Shown here in pieces: positions 29,162 to 42,280 of a stretch of 64,000 nucleotides of DNA. Made by a program: the position numbers and the translations under genes. The stretch lies in assembly GCA_032834875.1 (NCBI GenBank), contig CP135238.1:68011-132010 (forward strand), in the 5' to 3' direction. The DNA is from Sulfuracidifex metallicus DSM 6482 = JCM 9184. GTDB lineage: Archaea; Thermoproteota; Thermoprotei_A; Sulfolobales; Sulfolobaceae. The notes under the pieces were generated by a model, which was not told the DNA's origin, searched no databases, and saw only the letters and a list, made by a program, of their open reading frames with translations. Each line of letters begins with the position of its first letter. Position 1 is the stretch's first letter.

Positions 29162-29737
29162 ATGCTTGGTAGAGTCAATTTAATCTTTGACAAAGATGGC
29201 ATTTATGAGATTTTGTTAGGTACCAATGGAATTAGACCGGCTTTAAGACCTATAGGTTTAATTAAGAGTGGAAATTCTTTAAAAGCAAGGATTTATAAGG
29301 GAACCCTAACCTTAGCAAATTTATTTAGAAACGATATTTGCTCCATAAATTTTGCATCACCAAAGGATTTTTGGTACGCCATAAAGGACAAAATACCCTA
29401 TTCTTTTTACTACAACGTTCCAGTCCTTAGACATCACGCTATAGCGAAATGTAGTGTGTTAGATGGTGATAAGGATCCAGCTGAAATAATAATAGATATA
29501 ATAGATTATAAGGATTTAACCTTACCTAACATGCTTTTGCGCAGAGGAGACTATCTTTTAATAGATTTACTAATTAATTTCAGTAGAATAGATATATATA
29601 AGGGAGAAGAACTTTCTAGATTACTTTTTATAATAAAATATGAGATTAATGTTATACAGAAAACCTCACCAGATTTCATACCAATAATAGAAGAAATTAA
29701 AAGTGAAATACTCTCAAAAGGTTATAAGCTTAATTAA
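29162..29737 (+). CDS. DUF447 family protein, putative flavin-binding
   Basis: A 191-residue archaeal conserved protein. After ATG 29162 it reads MLGRVNLIFDKDGIYEILLG, TNGIRPALRPIGLI and RNDICSINFASPKDFWYA, which fit DUF447, a group with a split-barrel FMN-binding-like fold. The frame is open upstream, but that part lies over the opposite gene and lacks support. A TATA-like GTATAAAAG at 29127-29135 fits a leaderless or short-leader message. Function is unknown. Confidence 0.75.
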   Translation: MLGRVNLIFDKDGIYEILLGTNGIRPALRPIGLIKSGNSLKARIYKGTLTLANLFRNDICSINFASPKDFWYAIKDKIPYSFYYNVPVLRHHAIAKCSVLDGDKDPAEIIIDIIDYKDLTLPNMLLRRGDYLLIDLLINFSRIDIYKGEELSRLLFIIKYEINVIQKTSPDFIPIIEEIKSEILSKGYKLN

Positions 29738-29750
29738 ACCTTCTCTATAT

Positions 29751-30764
29751 ATGCATTTTAATGTAGTAGTTCTACCTGGGGACGGTGTAGGACCGGAAAT
29801 ATATTCCGAGTCTAAAAGAATACTAGCTAAATTAAAGGAACTATATTCGTTAGACGTAGATTTCTTTGAGGCCGAAGCTGGCGACTCGGCTTTAGCTAAG
29901 TATGGCGAGGCATTGCCTAAATCAACCATAGAGATAATCTCAAAGTCTGATATAATATTGAAAGGACCTGTAGGAGAATCCGCCATGGATGTAGTTGTAA
30001 GGCTCAGACAGATGTATGATATGTATGCAAATATTAGACCAGCCAAATCTCTTCCCAACGTAAATTCTCTTTACAGCAATGTTGACTTGTTAATAGTAAG
30101 AGAAAATACAGAAGATTTATATAAAGGCTTTGAATTTATTACAAGTCCAGGTAACGCCGTAGCCATGAAAATAATAACTGAGTATGCTTCTAAAAGGATA
30201 GCCAACGTTGCGCTCAACTATGCTAAAGTAAGAAGAGGAAAAGTGACAGCAGTTCATAAGGCCAATGTAATGAGGATTACCGATGGCCTATTTGCTAAGT
30301 CTTGTAGAGAAGTATTGAAAGGTAAAGTAAACTACGAAGAAATGTACGTGGATGCCGCAGCGGCTAACCTAGTGCGAAAACCTTCTTACTTCGACGTAAT
30401 AGTTACAACTAATGTATATGGAGATATTCTAAGTGATGAGGCAAGTCAAATAGCTGGAAGTTTAGGTATAGCCCCATCAGCCAATATTGGAGATAATAAG
30501 TCAATGTTTGAGCCTGTGCATGGAGCAGCTTTTGACATAGCAGGTAAAGGTATTGTTAATCCTACAGCGTTTTTACTTTCGGTGTCCCTCATGTTGCAAA
30601 GAATGGGTGAAATTTCGAAAGAAGAAAAATACTTGAGTGCAGCGTCATCACTAGAGAACGCAATTAGAAAGGTTTATTCAGATGGAAAGAGGTTAACTCC
30701 TGATATAGGCGGTTCTTCAAATCTTTCAGAAATAGTTACGGAGATATTTTCTAAGATAATCTAA
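29751..30764 (+). CDS. leuB: 3-isopropylmalate dehydrogenase
   Basis: Oxidative decarboxylation of 3-isopropylmalate in leucine synthesis. The 337 residues align along their length with the S. tokodaii LeuB type: VLPGDGVGPEIYSESKRIL, KGPVGESAMDVVVRLRQMYD, RENTEDLYKGFE, AVHKANVMRITDGLF, YGDILSDEASQIAGSLGIAP and EPVHGAAFDIAGKG. ATG 29751 is chosen over an upstream start at 29703 because it gives the family N-terminus and length. Homoisocitrate or isocitrate activity is possible in related enzymes, but the whole-length match favours LeuB. Confidence 0.92.
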   Translation: MHFNVVVLPGDGVGPEIYSESKRILAKLKELYSLDVDFFEAEAGDSALAKYGEALPKSTIEIISKSDIILKGPVGESAMDVVVRLRQMYDMYANIRPAKSLPNVNSLYSNVDLLIVRENTEDLYKGFEFITSPGNAVAMKIITEYASKRIANVALNYAKVRRGKVTAVHKANVMRITDGLFAKSCREVLKGKVNYEEMYVDAAAANLVRKPSYFDVIVTTNVYGDILSDEASQIAGSLGIAPSANIGDNKSMFEPVHGAAFDIAGKGIVNPTAFLLSVSLMLQRMGEISKEEKYLSAASSLENAIRKVYSDGKRLTPDIGGSSNLSEIVTEIFSKII

Positions 30765-30828
30765 AGGATCCTCTTAGATTTTTTAACCAGATGTTTTTAA
30801 GACCTATTGGTGGGCTGAATTATCTCCA

Positions 30829-33975
<3,147 letters not shown>

Positions 33976-33977
33976 AC

Positions 33978-34754
33978 TTGATATTTATTCCTCGTAGAAA
34001 ACCCTTGAATCTTGTCCTTTTTTTATCATTGTTTGATAAACGAGATCTTAGATATATAACTGAAAAATTCTCATTCATAATGAGAGTTTCTTCAATATTC
34101 AGAGTTAATGATTTGATTTGGATAGATGACGTAAAAAATAAGGACATTAATAAAATTATATGTGAACTATATAAGTATTCTATATTACCTTCATATCTAA
34201 AGAAAGATTTTCCGATAAAAAATGAACTAAAATATGCAGGCCTATTAAGTCCAGTCAATCTACCTTCTCATCCTCAACAAGCCTTGCCTTTGGAAGGCGA
34301 AGTAAGAATAGGCAGGAAAGGGAATTTCGGAATAGACGTTGATACACCTTATAACGACGGTTACTCTATGGTCATCGATTCAATAAAAAGAAGAGCGATC
34401 AGTTATCCAGATTTTACGCTATATTCAGGAGCCGCTCAGAAAATAATAGATGAAGAAGGATTTTGCTCAGCTATATCATCCTTCACGATAGTAGGCACTA
34501 GAAGTGGAAATAATCCTTTAGAACGTTACTTTGAGATAAAGAATAATTATGAGAAATTTGGTATAACATTAATAATAGGTCCACCAAAGGGCGGGATAAT
34601 TAGAAAAATATCTTCCTGCAATGGAAATGAAGAAAAAGAACAATATAACAAGATAGAGTTTTACAATTTTATTCCTAAACAAGGTGTAAGAGATGTTAGA
34701 GCAGAAGAGGCTTTACTATCTTCTTTATCCATAATAAACATGATAATAAACTAA
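33978..34754 (+). CDS. SPOUT-type RNA methyltransferase (COG2106, DUF171)
   Basis: Predicted SAM-dependent RNA methyltransferase of the archaeal/eukaryotic COG2106 family, 258 residues. It shows PRRKPLNLVLFLSLFDKRD, an inserted OB-like segment (LPSHPQQALPLEGEVRIGRKGN), GTRSGNNPLE, and the knot end IEFYNFIPKQGVRDVRAEEALLSSL. TTG 33978 follows the IleRS stop by two bases with AAAGGT upstream; the longer frame from 33924 overlaps IleRS and is not needed. Location just before L3 is conserved in archaea. Confidence 0.85.
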   Translation: MIFIPRRKPLNLVLFLSLFDKRDLRYITEKFSFIMRVSSIFRVNDLIWIDDVKNKDINKIICELYKYSILPSYLKKDFPIKNELKYAGLLSPVNLPSHPQQALPLEGEVRIGRKGNFGIDVDTPYNDGYSMVIDSIKRRAISYPDFTLYSGAAQKIIDEEGFCSAISSFTIVGTRSGNNPLERYFEIKNNYEKFGITLIIGPPKGGIIRKISSCNGNEEKEQYNKIEFYNFIPKQGVRDVRAEEALLSSLSIINMIIN

Positions 34755-34770
34755 TGAAAGCCACGATAGT

Positions 34771-34780
34771 CTTTTAAACG
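34771..34780 (+). promoter_or_regulatory. TATA box for the large ribosomal operon
   Basis: CTTTTAAACG lies 49 bases ahead of the L3 ATG. A ribosome-binding site GAGGTAAGG at 34808-34816 then sits in a leader of about 20-25 bases. It is the only clear promoter-like site at the head of the 15 kb operon. Confidence 0.6.
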
Positions 34781-34819
34781 AGAGGAAAAAGAGATAGTGG
34801 ATCATAAGAGGTAAGGCTA

Positions 34820-35833
34820 ATGGGTCATCGTAAGTTATCTTCACCAAGACGTGGTTCCGCGGGCCTAAGACCCAGGAAAAGGTCATCAGAGTTCTTGCCA
34901 ACGCCCAGAAGTTGGCCATCTATAAAAGGCAGTAATCCTACTCTGTTAGGTTTCATAGGTTATAAGGCCGGAATGACTCACGTTTATATGGTCAATGACA
35001 AGCAAAGATCAGAGACATTTGGAAAAGAGATCTTTGTGCCAGTTACAGTAATTGAAACTCCTCCAATAGTTCCAATTGCGATAAGAGCTTATACACCCAA
35101 AGGAAGTATTATAGGGGAATTTTGGGCTCAGGAACTTCCGAAAGAATTACAGCTGGAGAGAAGAATATCGCATTTTAAGTTACATGTAGAAGATAACAAG
35201 AAATCTTTAGAAAAAATAAAACAAAACTTGGAAAAAGCTGGTTATATAAGAGTAATTGCAGGATCTATGTCAAGCAAAGTAAAGTCGTTAGGCAAGAAAA
35301 CCCCCGACATCTCTGAGGTACAAATAGGAGGAGGCGATATAAAGGCACAGCTTGACTATGCGTTAAATATAATAGGAAAACCAGTTGAAGTAGATTCGAT
35401 TTTCAAAGTTGGTCAGCTTATCGATGTAATTGGAGTTACCAAAGGAAAAGGATTCCAAGGGGTAGTTAAAAGGTACAGCGTAGTTGAATTACCTAGGTGG
35501 CATAAACACAGAAAGGGAAGCAGAAAAGCCGGTACCAAAGGTCCATCTTTGGGCACTCCAAGCTATACCCCTCAGCCAGGGCAAATGGGATTTCACAGAA
35601 GGACTGACTATAATAAGAGGATATTGAAGATTTCAGCCGATCCTGCAGAAATAAATCCGGCTGGAGGCTTTGTCAACTATGGCCTTATAACCAGTAACTA
35701 TTTAGTTATAAAAGGTTCAGTTCAGGGAGCTAAGGGTAGGCCACTTTTCTTAAGATATCCTATAAGGCCTTTCCAGTTGGCAGCAGAGGCTCCACAAATT
35801 ACATATATAGACACGTTTAGTAAACAAGGGTGA
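34820..35833 (+). CDS. rpl3: 50S ribosomal protein L3
   Basis: Large-subunit protein close to the peptidyl-transferase centre; 337 residues of the archaeal/eukaryotic long form. It starts MGHRKLSSPRRGSAGLRPRK and contains GFIGYKAGMTHVY, GVTKGKGFQGVVKRY and HRKGSRKAGTKGPS. First gene of the operon that runs to cmk. Confidence 0.98.
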   Translation: MGHRKLSSPRRGSAGLRPRKRSSEFLPTPRSWPSIKGSNPTLLGFIGYKAGMTHVYMVNDKQRSETFGKEIFVPVTVIETPPIVPIAIRAYTPKGSIIGEFWAQELPKELQLERRISHFKLHVEDNKKSLEKIKQNLEKAGYIRVIAGSMSSKVKSLGKKTPDISEVQIGGGDIKAQLDYALNIIGKPVEVDSIFKVGQLIDVIGVTKGKGFQGVVKRYSVVELPRWHKHRKGSRKAGTKGPSLGTPSYTPQPGQMGFHRRTDYNKRILKISADPAEINPAGGFVNYGLITSNYLVIKGSVQGAKGRPLFLRYPIRPFQLAAEAPQITYIDTFSKQG

Positions 35834-35837
35834 TTAG

Positions 35838-36635
35838 ATGATATATCTTGAGTTATTAGAAAAGAAATCTCAAATAATTGGAAAAGAAGGAAAAGTGGAA
35901 GGGGAAATAAAGCTTCCTTTAATATTTAGCTATCCAATAAGAAACGATTTAATAAGAAGAGCATTTCATGCATCTTTTACCAAATCCTTGCAGCCAAAGG
36001 GAAGAGATCCCAATGCTGGTAGAAGAACGTCTGCAGAAAGTTTCGGAATTAACTTAGGTATGGCAAGAGTACCTAGGGTAAAGATTACTGGAGATGCAGC
36101 TCTGGCACCTAATACTGTAGGCGGAAGAGCAGCATTTCCTCCTTCTCCCAGGGAAAAGATAGTGGAGTATATAAATAGAAAAGAGATGCGAAACGCAGTG
36201 ATAAGTGCTTTAAGTGCTACTGCAGATGAAAATGTAGTGAAAATGAGAGGACATAAGTTTACAGTTGCAGTTCTTCCAATAATTGTAAAGGATGAGGTGG
36301 CACAGCTATCATCAACTTCAGATGTCGAGGAATTATTAGAAAAAATTGGAATTATTGACGATATAAAAAGAGTTAAGGAAGGTACGAAGATAAGGTCTGG
36401 AAGGGGTAAAATGAGAGGTAGAAGATATAAGGAACCTATAGGTCCTTTGCTGGTAGTTCATTCACCCGAGTTACCTATAGTAAAAGCATTCAGAAATCTT
36501 CCTGGTGCAGATGTCATTACATCTAAACAAGTAAGTGTAATTCATCTAGCTCCTGGTGGACATCCCGGTAGATTAACAATTTATACGGAAAGCTCAATTA
36601 CTCAACTGGAAAAGAGGTTAGGTGCATCTAAATGA
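35838..36635 (+). CDS. rpl4: 50S ribosomal protein L4
   Basis: 265 residues (L1e/L4 family). The tunnel loop is represented by [18 protein letters not shown] and [20 protein letters not shown]; later [20 protein letters not shown] is the second conserved block. It follows L3 by 4 bases and overlaps L23 by 4. Confidence 0.97.
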   Translation: MIYLELLEKKSQIIGKEGKVEGEIKLPLIFSYPIRNDLIRRAFHASFTKSLQPKGRDPNAGRRTSAESFGINLGMARVPRVKITGDAALAPNTVGGRAAFPPSPREKIVEYINRKEMRNAVISALSATADENVVKMRGHKFTVAVLPIIVKDEVAQLSSTSDVEELLEKIGIIDDIKRVKEGTKIRSGRGKMRGRRYKEPIGPLLVVHSPELPIVKAFRNLPGADVITSKQVSVIHLAPGGHPGRLTIYTESSITQLEKRLGASK

Positions 36636-36883
36636 ACGTGATATTAAGTGCGGTAGCAGCTGAAAAAGCAATCAAATTAATCGAGTCCACTAACACTATA
36701 GTATTGGTTGTAGATAGAAAGTCTACTAAGTCTGACATTAAAAAGGAAGTAGAAGAATTGTTTAGTGTAAAAGTAGAGAAGGTAAATACTGAGATAACTC
36801 CAAGGGGAGAGAAGAGAGCTTTTGTTAGGCTTTCTCCAGAATATAAAGCCAGTGATTTAGCTGGTAAACTAGGTATATTCTAA
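36632..36883 (+). CDS. rpl23: 50S ribosomal protein L23
   Basis: 83 residues, the compact archaeal form at the tunnel exit where SRP and SecY dock. Typical blocks are [41 protein letters not shown] and [20 protein letters not shown]. The ATG overlaps the L4 stop. Confidence 0.96.
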   Translation: MNVILSAVAAEKAIKLIESTNTIVLVVDRKSTKSDIKKEVEELFSVKVEKVNTEITPRGEKRAFVRLSPEYKASDLAGKLGIF

Positions 36884-36893
36884 GGTGAGATGA

Positions 36894-37607
36894 ATGGGTA
36901 AGAGTTTACTACAACAGAGGGCAGGAAGGGGTAATATAAATTTTAGAAATCCAGGTTGGTTGAAAGTAGGGAAAGCTAGATATCCTAACATAAAGGGTCA
37001 TTATATAGGTAAAGTTATAGACATTCTTCATAACCCTGGAATTGCAGCTCCTCTAGCAGAGATAAAATTAGAGAATGGGGTAAAATTCTTTACGCAAGCC
37101 GTACAAGGACTAAGGGTAGGCCAGAAAATTGAAGTAGGAGGAACTAATCCCTCTATGGGAAATATAGTAGAAGTATCTTCTTTACCTGAAGGAACTCTCG
37201 TTTGTAATATAGAAAAAAATCGTGGAGACGGAGGGAGGTATGCAAGAGTAGCCGGCGGTTATGGAATAATTATAGGAAAATCTGGTAACAAAGTTATGAT
37301 AAAATTACCTTCTGACAAAATAATTGGGGTCGAATCCGACGCTAGAGCTACAGTAGGCATAGTTGCGGGAGGTGGAGTAACCGAAAAGCCAATCTTAAAG
37401 GCCGGAAACAATTACTGGAGATTCAAAGCCAAGGCGAAGAAATGGCCCCATGTTAGAGGAGTTGCAATGAACGTTGTGGATCATCCTCATGGAGGAGGTC
37501 TTCACGCTAGTGTAAGCAGACCTTCTACTGTATCTCGTAACGCTCCTCCAGGAAGAAAGGTAGGGCATATAGCTGCTAGAAGGACCGGAAGGAGGGAAAG
37601 CAAGTGA
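36894..37607 (+). CDS. rpl2: 50S ribosomal protein L2
   Basis: 237 residues. The near-invariant VDHPHGGG loop near the end of the core places the protein beside the peptidyl-transferase centre. Other marks are [20 protein letters not shown] and [10 protein letters not shown]. Ribosome-binding GGTGAG precedes ATG 36894. Confidence 0.98.
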   Translation: MGKSLLQQRAGRGNINFRNPGWLKVGKARYPNIKGHYIGKVIDILHNPGIAAPLAEIKLENGVKFFTQAVQGLRVGQKIEVGGTNPSMGNIVEVSSLPEGTLVCNIEKNRGDGGRYARVAGGYGIIIGKSGNKVMIKLPSDKIIGVESDARATVGIVAGGGVTEKPILKAGNNYWRFKAKAKKWPHVRGVAMNVVDHPHGGGLHASVSRPSTVSRNAPPGRKVGHIAARRTGRRESK

Positions 37608-37640
37608 GTTTTAAATAGTTAACAGAAGGTGAGTATTTGT

Positions 37641-38060
37641 ATGTCAATCGAAATATTGCCGGAATGGAGGAAGTTTAAATATAGAGGAAAGACCTTAGAT
37701 GAGCTTATGTCTATGCCTATGGATGAATTTCTAAAGTTGCTTCCTTCTAGGCAGAGAAGATCTATAAACAGAGGTTTTACTGATGCTCAGAGAGCTCTTT
37801 TAGAGAAAATTAGAAAATACAGAAGAGAGGGAAAGAACAAGCTTATAAGAACTCATGTACGTAGCCTAGTTATATTACCTGAAATGGTTGGCTTAAGGAT
37901 GGCTGTATTTAATGGAAAGGAATTTGTAGAATTTACTATAACTCCTGAAATGATTGGGCATTATTTGGGAGAATATTCAATAACGACGAAGAAGGTAGAG
38001 CATGGAGAGCCTGGCCTAAAGGCAACAAGGTCAAGCTTATTCATGGCCATGAAGGGATGA
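37641..38060 (+). CDS. rps19: 30S ribosomal protein S19
   Basis: 139 residues with the archaeal N-terminal extension ([20 protein letters not shown]) and the conserved [17 protein letters not shown] and [22 protein letters not shown] 37641 is preferred to GTG 37629, because that GTG lies inside the ribosome-binding site AAGGTGAG. Confidence 0.97.
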   Translation: MSIEILPEWRKFKYRGKTLDELMSMPMDEFLKLLPSRQRRSINRGFTDAQRALLEKIRKYRREGKNKLIRTHVRSLVILPEMVGLRMAVFNGKEFVEFTITPEMIGHYLGEYSITTKKVEHGEPGLKATRSSLFMAMKG

Positions 38061-38065
38061 TAAAA

Positions 38066-38539
38066 ATGGGCAAGTGGATATATCCTGAACTTCAATATGA
38101 GGAATCAAAGATAGCGAAGGGTTTAGTTAGAGAAGCACCTGTGTCTATAAGAGATCTTTATAACGTATGCAAGGCAGTGAGGGGAATGGGTCTTACTGAG
38201 GCAAAGTCTTATCTACAGAATGTTATAGAAATGAAAGAAGCTGTCCCTTACTGGAGATATAATACTGGCGCTTCACACAAGCCTGGATTAGAGCAACGTT
38301 GGGGGATAAAGGCAGGCAGATATCCGCGTAAAGCGGCGAAATATGTGTTGAAGTTACTCGATAATGTTGAAGTTAATGCAAATTCAAAAGGTTTGGATAC
38401 AGAAAAATTGAAGATAATTCATATAGCAGCTCATAAAGGGCTTACCCTAAAGAGGTTTATTCCAAGGGCTTTTGGTAGATCGTCCAAGAAATATAGATAT
38501 ACCTCAAATATTGAGGTGGTAGTAGCAGAGGTCGAGTAA
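38066..38539 (+). CDS. rpl22: 50S ribosomal protein L22
   Basis: 157 residues. It begins [19 protein letters not shown] and has [20 protein letters not shown] and [21 protein letters not shown] 38066 is used; ATG 38057 overlaps the S19 stop and adds only three residues. Confidence 0.96.
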   Translation: MGKWIYPELQYEESKIAKGLVREAPVSIRDLYNVCKAVRGMGLTEAKSYLQNVIEMKEAVPYWRYNTGASHKPGLEQRWGIKAGRYPRKAAKYVLKLLDNVEVNANSKGLDTEKLKIIHIAAHKGLTLKRFIPRAFGRSSKKYRYTSNIEVVVAEVE

Positions 38540-38540
38540 A

Positions 38541-39269
38541 ATGGTTAACGTCAGAAAGTATTTCCTTCAAAAATATATGACTAGAGTTATGGTCGATCAA
38601 TATCTAGCTAAGCAGTTCTATAACGCTGAATATTCTGGAGTTGAAATAAATAGAAGTCCTATAGGTACGCGTGTAATAATCTATGCGGGAAGACCAGCTA
38701 TGATAATAGGGAAAGGAGGAAGAACAATAAAACAGTTAGCTCAGATATTGGAAAAACATTACCAGATAGAGAATCCTCAAATTACCGTTACTAATGTGGA
38801 AAAGCCAGAGTTGGACGCTAGGGTTATGGCATTTAGGTTGGCAATTACTTTGGAAAAGGGTTATCATTTCAGAAGGGCCGCTTTCATTACAGTAAGAAAA
38901 ATAATGAACGCAGGTGCTTTAGGTACAGAGGTAGTAATAAGCGGTAAGTTAAGCTCTGAAAGGGCACGCTACGAAAAGCTAAAGGAAGGTACTGTATATA
39001 AGAGCGGACAGAGTCTTGATTATATGGTAGATAGAGCCATAGCAATAGCTACTCTAAAGCCTGGTATATTTGGAGTAGAGGTAGTAATAACTAAGCCTCT
39101 AAATCCAATTGACAAGATGTCTTTGAACGAAGATGTTAACATGAATGAAGAAGGTGGAGAATCTCCTGCCCCTTCACAAGGCGCAATAACAGTTACAAAT
39201 GTCTCCTTCATAGATAATGAAGGAGGAAATAAGAATGACGAAACAAAAACTAGAGGTGGAGAATCATGA
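38541..39269 (+). CDS. rps3: 30S ribosomal protein S3
   Basis: 242 residues. The N-terminal KH domain contains [19 protein letters not shown] (about residue 54), and the C-terminal S3 domain ends with [14 protein letters not shown]. The last 45 residues are an acidic, Gly/Asn-rich tail of low complexity, common in archaeal S3 but variable. The tail overlaps the L29 start by 4 bases. Confidence 0.97.
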   Translation: MVNVRKYFLQKYMTRVMVDQYLAKQFYNAEYSGVEINRSPIGTRVIIYAGRPAMIIGKGGRTIKQLAQILEKHYQIENPQITVTNVEKPELDARVMAFRLAITLEKGYHFRRAAFITVRKIMNAGALGTEVVISGKLSSERARYEKLKEGTVYKSGQSLDYMVDRAIAIATLKPGIFGVEVVITKPLNPIDKMSLNEDVNMNEEGGESPAPSQGAITVTNVSFIDNEGGNKNDETKTRGGES

Positions 39270-39493
39270 CCATAAAACCTAAAGAAATAAGAGAAATGAA
39301 GATGGAAGATATTGATAACAAAATAGCGGAATTGCAAATGGAGTTAATGAAATTAAGGTTACAATCTAAGATAGGAACGTTGAAAAATACGTCATCTATA
39401 AGAAATACTAGAAAGGATATAGCTAGGCTAATAACTATAAAAGCCGAGATGGAAAAAGCATCGAAATCACAGTCAAATGAATCCAAGCTATAA
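39266..39493 (+). CDS. rpl29: 50S ribosomal protein L29
   Basis: 75 residues, a two-helix protein at the tunnel exit: [20 protein letters not shown], then [20 protein letters not shown]. The C-terminal tail is Lys/Ser-rich. An 80-base gap follows, the largest inside the operon up to this point. Confidence 0.95.
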   Translation: MTIKPKEIREMKMEDIDNKIAELQMELMKLRLQSKIGTLKNTSSIRNTRKDIARLITIKAEMEKASKSQSNESKL

Positions 39494-39542
39494 TTTTGCA
39501 TCTATTACTTTTATAATTTTTCTATATTTTTACTATAATAAG

Positions 39543-39550
39543 ATTTTTAT
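39543..39550 (+). promoter_or_regulatory. Internal TATA box before rnp1
   Basis: TTTTTATC is centred about 27 bases upstream of the rnp1 ATG at 39574, the spacing for a leaderless message. T-rich runs at 39494-39535 could end transcripts from L29. No ribosome-binding site is seen before rnp1. Confidence 0.55.
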
Positions 39551-39573
39551 CTAGGCTTTGCTTTCGTTTTCTC

Positions 39574-39825
39574 ATGAAATTTCTTGATGTGATAGGTTTC
39601 AAAGTGAAGATTTTATCTCATTCTGATTTTAATCTAATAGGTATATCAGGGGAAATAGTATACGAAACCCAAAAATTTCTAATTATAAAAAAGGACAACG
39701 GAAAGGAAATAATGGTCTATAAGCCAAATGGGGTCTTCCTTTTATCGTCGCAAGGAAAATCTTATATTATACGAGGGGACAAACTGCTAGGTAAACCTTG
39801 GAAAAGGTCAAAAAAGATTAGGTGA
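39574..39825 (+). CDS. rnp1: RNase P protein component 1 (Rpp29/Pop4)
   Basis: Sm-like barrel subunit of RNase P, 83 residues: LIGISGEIVYETQKFLIIKKD is the barrel core, and YIIRGDKLLGKPWKRSKKIR is the basic end. Rpp29 pairs with Rpp21 on the specificity domain of the RNA. Location between L29 and S17 is the classic archaeal position. With rnp2 and rnp3 upstream, three of the protein subunits lie in this window. Confidence 0.92.
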   Translation: MKFLDVIGFKVKILSHSDFNLIGISGEIVYETQKFLIIKKDNGKEIMVYKPNGVFLLSSQGKSYIIRGDKLLGKPWKRSKKIR

Positions 39826-39829
39826 TTTT

Positions 39830-40165
39830 ATGAAGTTCTCAGAAGTAAAAGAGGTAGGCGTACAGGGGGTATCCGTTCCCTCAAATAAATGTCAAGATAA
39901 TAACTGTCCCTATCATGGAACTTTAAGAGTTAGGGGCATGATAGATGAAGGGCTTTTAGTGAAATACAGAGCAAGGAACATGGGAGTCGTAGAGAGAGAA
40001 TATCTTTATTATAATAGTAAGTACAAGAGGTATGAGAAAAGGAGGAGCAAGATCCACGCTCATATTCCTCCATGTCTAGACGTTAAAGAGGGAGATAGAG
40101 TTATAATTGGCGAGACTAGACAGCTAGCTAAATCTATATCATTTGTAGTTTTAGGAAAGAGGTGA
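39830..40165 (+). CDS. rps17: 30S ribosomal protein S17
   Basis: 111 residues with the archaeal N-terminal block (GVSVPSNKCQDNNCPYHGTL, two cysteines) and the OB-fold core YEKRRSKIHAHIPPCLDVKE and GDRVIIGETRQLAKSISFVV. It starts at ATG 39830, 4 bases after rnp1. Confidence 0.96.
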   Translation: MKFSEVKEVGVQGVSVPSNKCQDNNCPYHGTLRVRGMIDEGLLVKYRARNMGVVEREYLYYNSKYKRYEKRRSKIHAHIPPCLDVKEGDRVIIGETRQLAKSISFVVLGKR

Positions 40166-40170
40166 AATAA

Positions 40171-40587
40171 ATGTCGGAGAAGCTTCAAGTATTAGGTTCG
40201 AGAAAAGGTCTAACACCAGCACTGCAACATATGTCGGAGGTGACTGTAGCTGATAATAGCGGAGGAAAATTAGCTATGATAATTGGAGTTTATGGCTATC
40301 ATGGTGTTCTAAGAAGGGTACCTTTTGCAAATATAGCAGATCTAGTAATGGTTTCAGTGAAAAAGGGATCTCCCGAAGTTAGGAAACAGAAGTTTAAGGC
40401 TGTAGTTATAAGGCAGCGTATGCCATTTAAGAGGCCAGACGGAACGTGGATTTCATTTGAAGATAACGCCGTTGTTATTGTAAATCCAGACGGTACTCCG
40501 AAGGGAACTGAGATCAGAGGTCCAGTGGCTAGGGAAGCTGCTGAAAGATGGCCAAAAATAGCTAGCCAAGCTACTATTGTAATTTAA
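40171..40587 (+). CDS. rpl14: 50S ribosomal protein L14
   Basis: 138 residues; conserved [38 protein letters not shown], and [20 protein letters not shown] followed by [16 protein letters not shown]. Contacts helix 14 of 16S rRNA and translational GTPases in known structures. Confidence 0.97.
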   Translation: MSEKLQVLGSRKGLTPALQHMSEVTVADNSGGKLAMIIGVYGYHGVLRRVPFANIADLVMVSVKKGSPEVRKQKFKAVVIRQRMPFKRPDGTWISFEDNAVVIVNPDGTPKGTEIRGPVAREAAERWPKIASQATIVI

Positions 40588-40598
40588 GGTGAGAACTT

Positions 40599-41003
40599 AT
40601 GGTTTCTTCAAAACCATCAAAACAGAGATCTGAGATTAGAAATGCTCCTTTACATAGAAGGAAAAACATGTTAGTTGCACCAGTGACAGATGAAATTAAA
40701 TCCCAACAAGGAATTACCAGGATAAGCATAAGGAAAGGAGACACAGTGAAAGTAACGAGAGGTCAGCATGTAGGAACTGAAGGAAAAGTGGCAGTTATTG
40801 ATACTAGAACTGGAAGAATAGGCATTGAAGGTTTATCAAGGAAGAAGGTTGATGGAACTCCAGTTTACGTAATGATTCATTCCTCTAAGGTTATGATAAC
40901 TAAGCTTGATATGGGCGACAATAGGAGGAGAGAAAGCATAGAGAGAAAAGCTTCTGAGAGGAAGAAAACTTTAGAAAGGAAGCAAAACACTTCTACGAGT
41001 TAA
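40599..41003 (+). CDS. rpl24: 50S ribosomal protein L24
   Basis: 134 residues with a KOW motif (IRKGDTVKVTRGQHVGTEGK at about residue 47). The N-terminus is basic, and the C-terminal 30 residues form a charged helix (RRRESIERKASERKKTLERK). GGTGAG precedes ATG 40599. Confidence 0.96.
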   Translation: MVSSKPSKQRSEIRNAPLHRRKNMLVAPVTDEIKSQQGITRISIRKGDTVKVTRGQHVGTEGKVAVIDTRTGRIGIEGLSRKKVDGTPVYVMIHSSKVMITKLDMGDNRRRESIERKASERKKTLERKQNTSTS

Positions 41004-41016
41004 AAGGTGAAAAATA

Positions 41017-41736
41017 GTGGTACATTTTACGAGATTTGAGGCTCCTGGATTTCTTGCTGTTAATAAGAAAGAATATAAATGGGTGGTAAGACCATCTCCT
41101 GGTCCTCATAGGGCGAGATTTAGCGTTCCTTTAGCTGTAGTACTTAGGGATCAGCTAAAAGTTGCGACTTCTATAAAGGAAGTAAAAGCTATAGTTTCGC
41201 AAGGAAAAGTTCTAGTTGACGGAAGGATAAGGAAGGATTATAGATATCCTATTGGTGTCATGGATGTGATAGCTATTCCATCAGCATCGCTTTATTTTAG
41301 AGCAATGCCACACCCCACTGATTATATAACTCTTGTTAAGATTACTTCAGAGGATGCCACTTATAAGTTAGTTAAAGTAGCCAATAAGACAACTTTAACG
41401 GGGAAGAGGACTCAACTTAATTTGGACGACGGAAGAAATATTCTAGTTAATGAAGAGAAAGCCAAGTCAATTCATACTAGAGATACTTTGAAAATAGAAC
41501 TTCCAAGTCAGAATATAATAGGGCATTTGGAGATGAAGGAGGGTGCATATGGAATAATAACTGGAGGTAAAAACGTCGGCGCACATGGAAAGATTTCCTC
41601 AATAAAGAAAGCTCAATATAAGGTTGATGCCTATTCCTTAGTTACTGTGGAGAATCAGGCTGGATATAAATATGAAACTAACTTAAAGAATGTAATGGTT
41701 ATAGGAGAGGAAAAACCTGAAATAAGGCTTGAGTAG
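41017..41736 (+). CDS. rps4e: 30S ribosomal protein S4e
   Basis: 239 residues, an archaeal/eukaryotic protein. It includes [20 protein letters not shown], an S4-like segment ([20 protein letters not shown]) and a KOW-type end ([19 protein letters not shown]). Start is GTG 41017 with AAGGTGA upstream. Confidence 0.97.
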   Translation: MVHFTRFEAPGFLAVNKKEYKWVVRPSPGPHRARFSVPLAVVLRDQLKVATSIKEVKAIVSQGKVLVDGRIRKDYRYPIGVMDVIAIPSASLYFRAMPHPTDYITLVKITSEDATYKLVKVANKTTLTGKRTQLNLDDGRNILVNEEKAKSIHTRDTLKIELPSQNIIGHLEMKEGAYGIITGGKNVGAHGKISSIKKAQYKVDAYSLVTVENQAGYKYETNLKNVMVIGEEKPEIRLE

Positions 41737-41737
41737 A

Positions 41738-42280
41738 ATGGCAGAGGCTCAAATTCAAACTCAAAATAAAATGCGTCAAATTAAACTGGAGAAAGTTACT
41801 GTAAACATAGGCCTAGGAGAATCTGGGGAGAGGTTGCAGAAGGCATATCAATTAGTTCAGGAATTGACAGATGTAAAGCCAGTATATACTAGGGCCAAGA
41901 AATCTATAAAAGAATTTGACGTAAGGAAGGGGACTCCTATAGGAGTTGCCGCAACGTTAAGAGGAAAGAAAGCTGAAGAATTTCTTGCTAGGGTTCTTCC
42001 AGCAATAAATAACAGAATTAAAGATAGTAGCTTTGATAGATATGGTAATGTGGCATTTGGTGTATCTGAACACGTAGTAATTCCTGGTACTCATTATGAT
42101 CCTGATATAGGTATATTTGGTTTAGATGTTGCTATAACGTTCATAAGGCCTGGCTATAGAGTAGCGAGGAGACAGCGTAAGTCTGCTAGAATACCTAAGA
42201 GGCATAGAGTTACTAAAGAAGAAGTCATAGATTATTTAAAGCAGAAGTTTGGTGTTACAATAATATCGGGTGAATCATAA
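41738..42280 (+). CDS. rpl5: 50S ribosomal protein L5
   Basis: 180 residues that bind 5S rRNA. Blocks seen are [40 protein letters not shown] and [23 protein letters not shown] 41738 is preferred over TTG 41729. Its last stop base is the first base of the S14 ATG. Confidence 0.96.
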   Translation: MAEAQIQTQNKMRQIKLEKVTVNIGLGESGERLQKAYQLVQELTDVKPVYTRAKKSIKEFDVRKGTPIGVAATLRGKKAEEFLARVLPAINNRIKDSSFDRYGNVAFGVSEHVVIPGTHYDPDIGIFGLDVAITFIRPGYRVARRQRKSARIPKRHRVTKEEVIDYLKQKFGVTIISGES

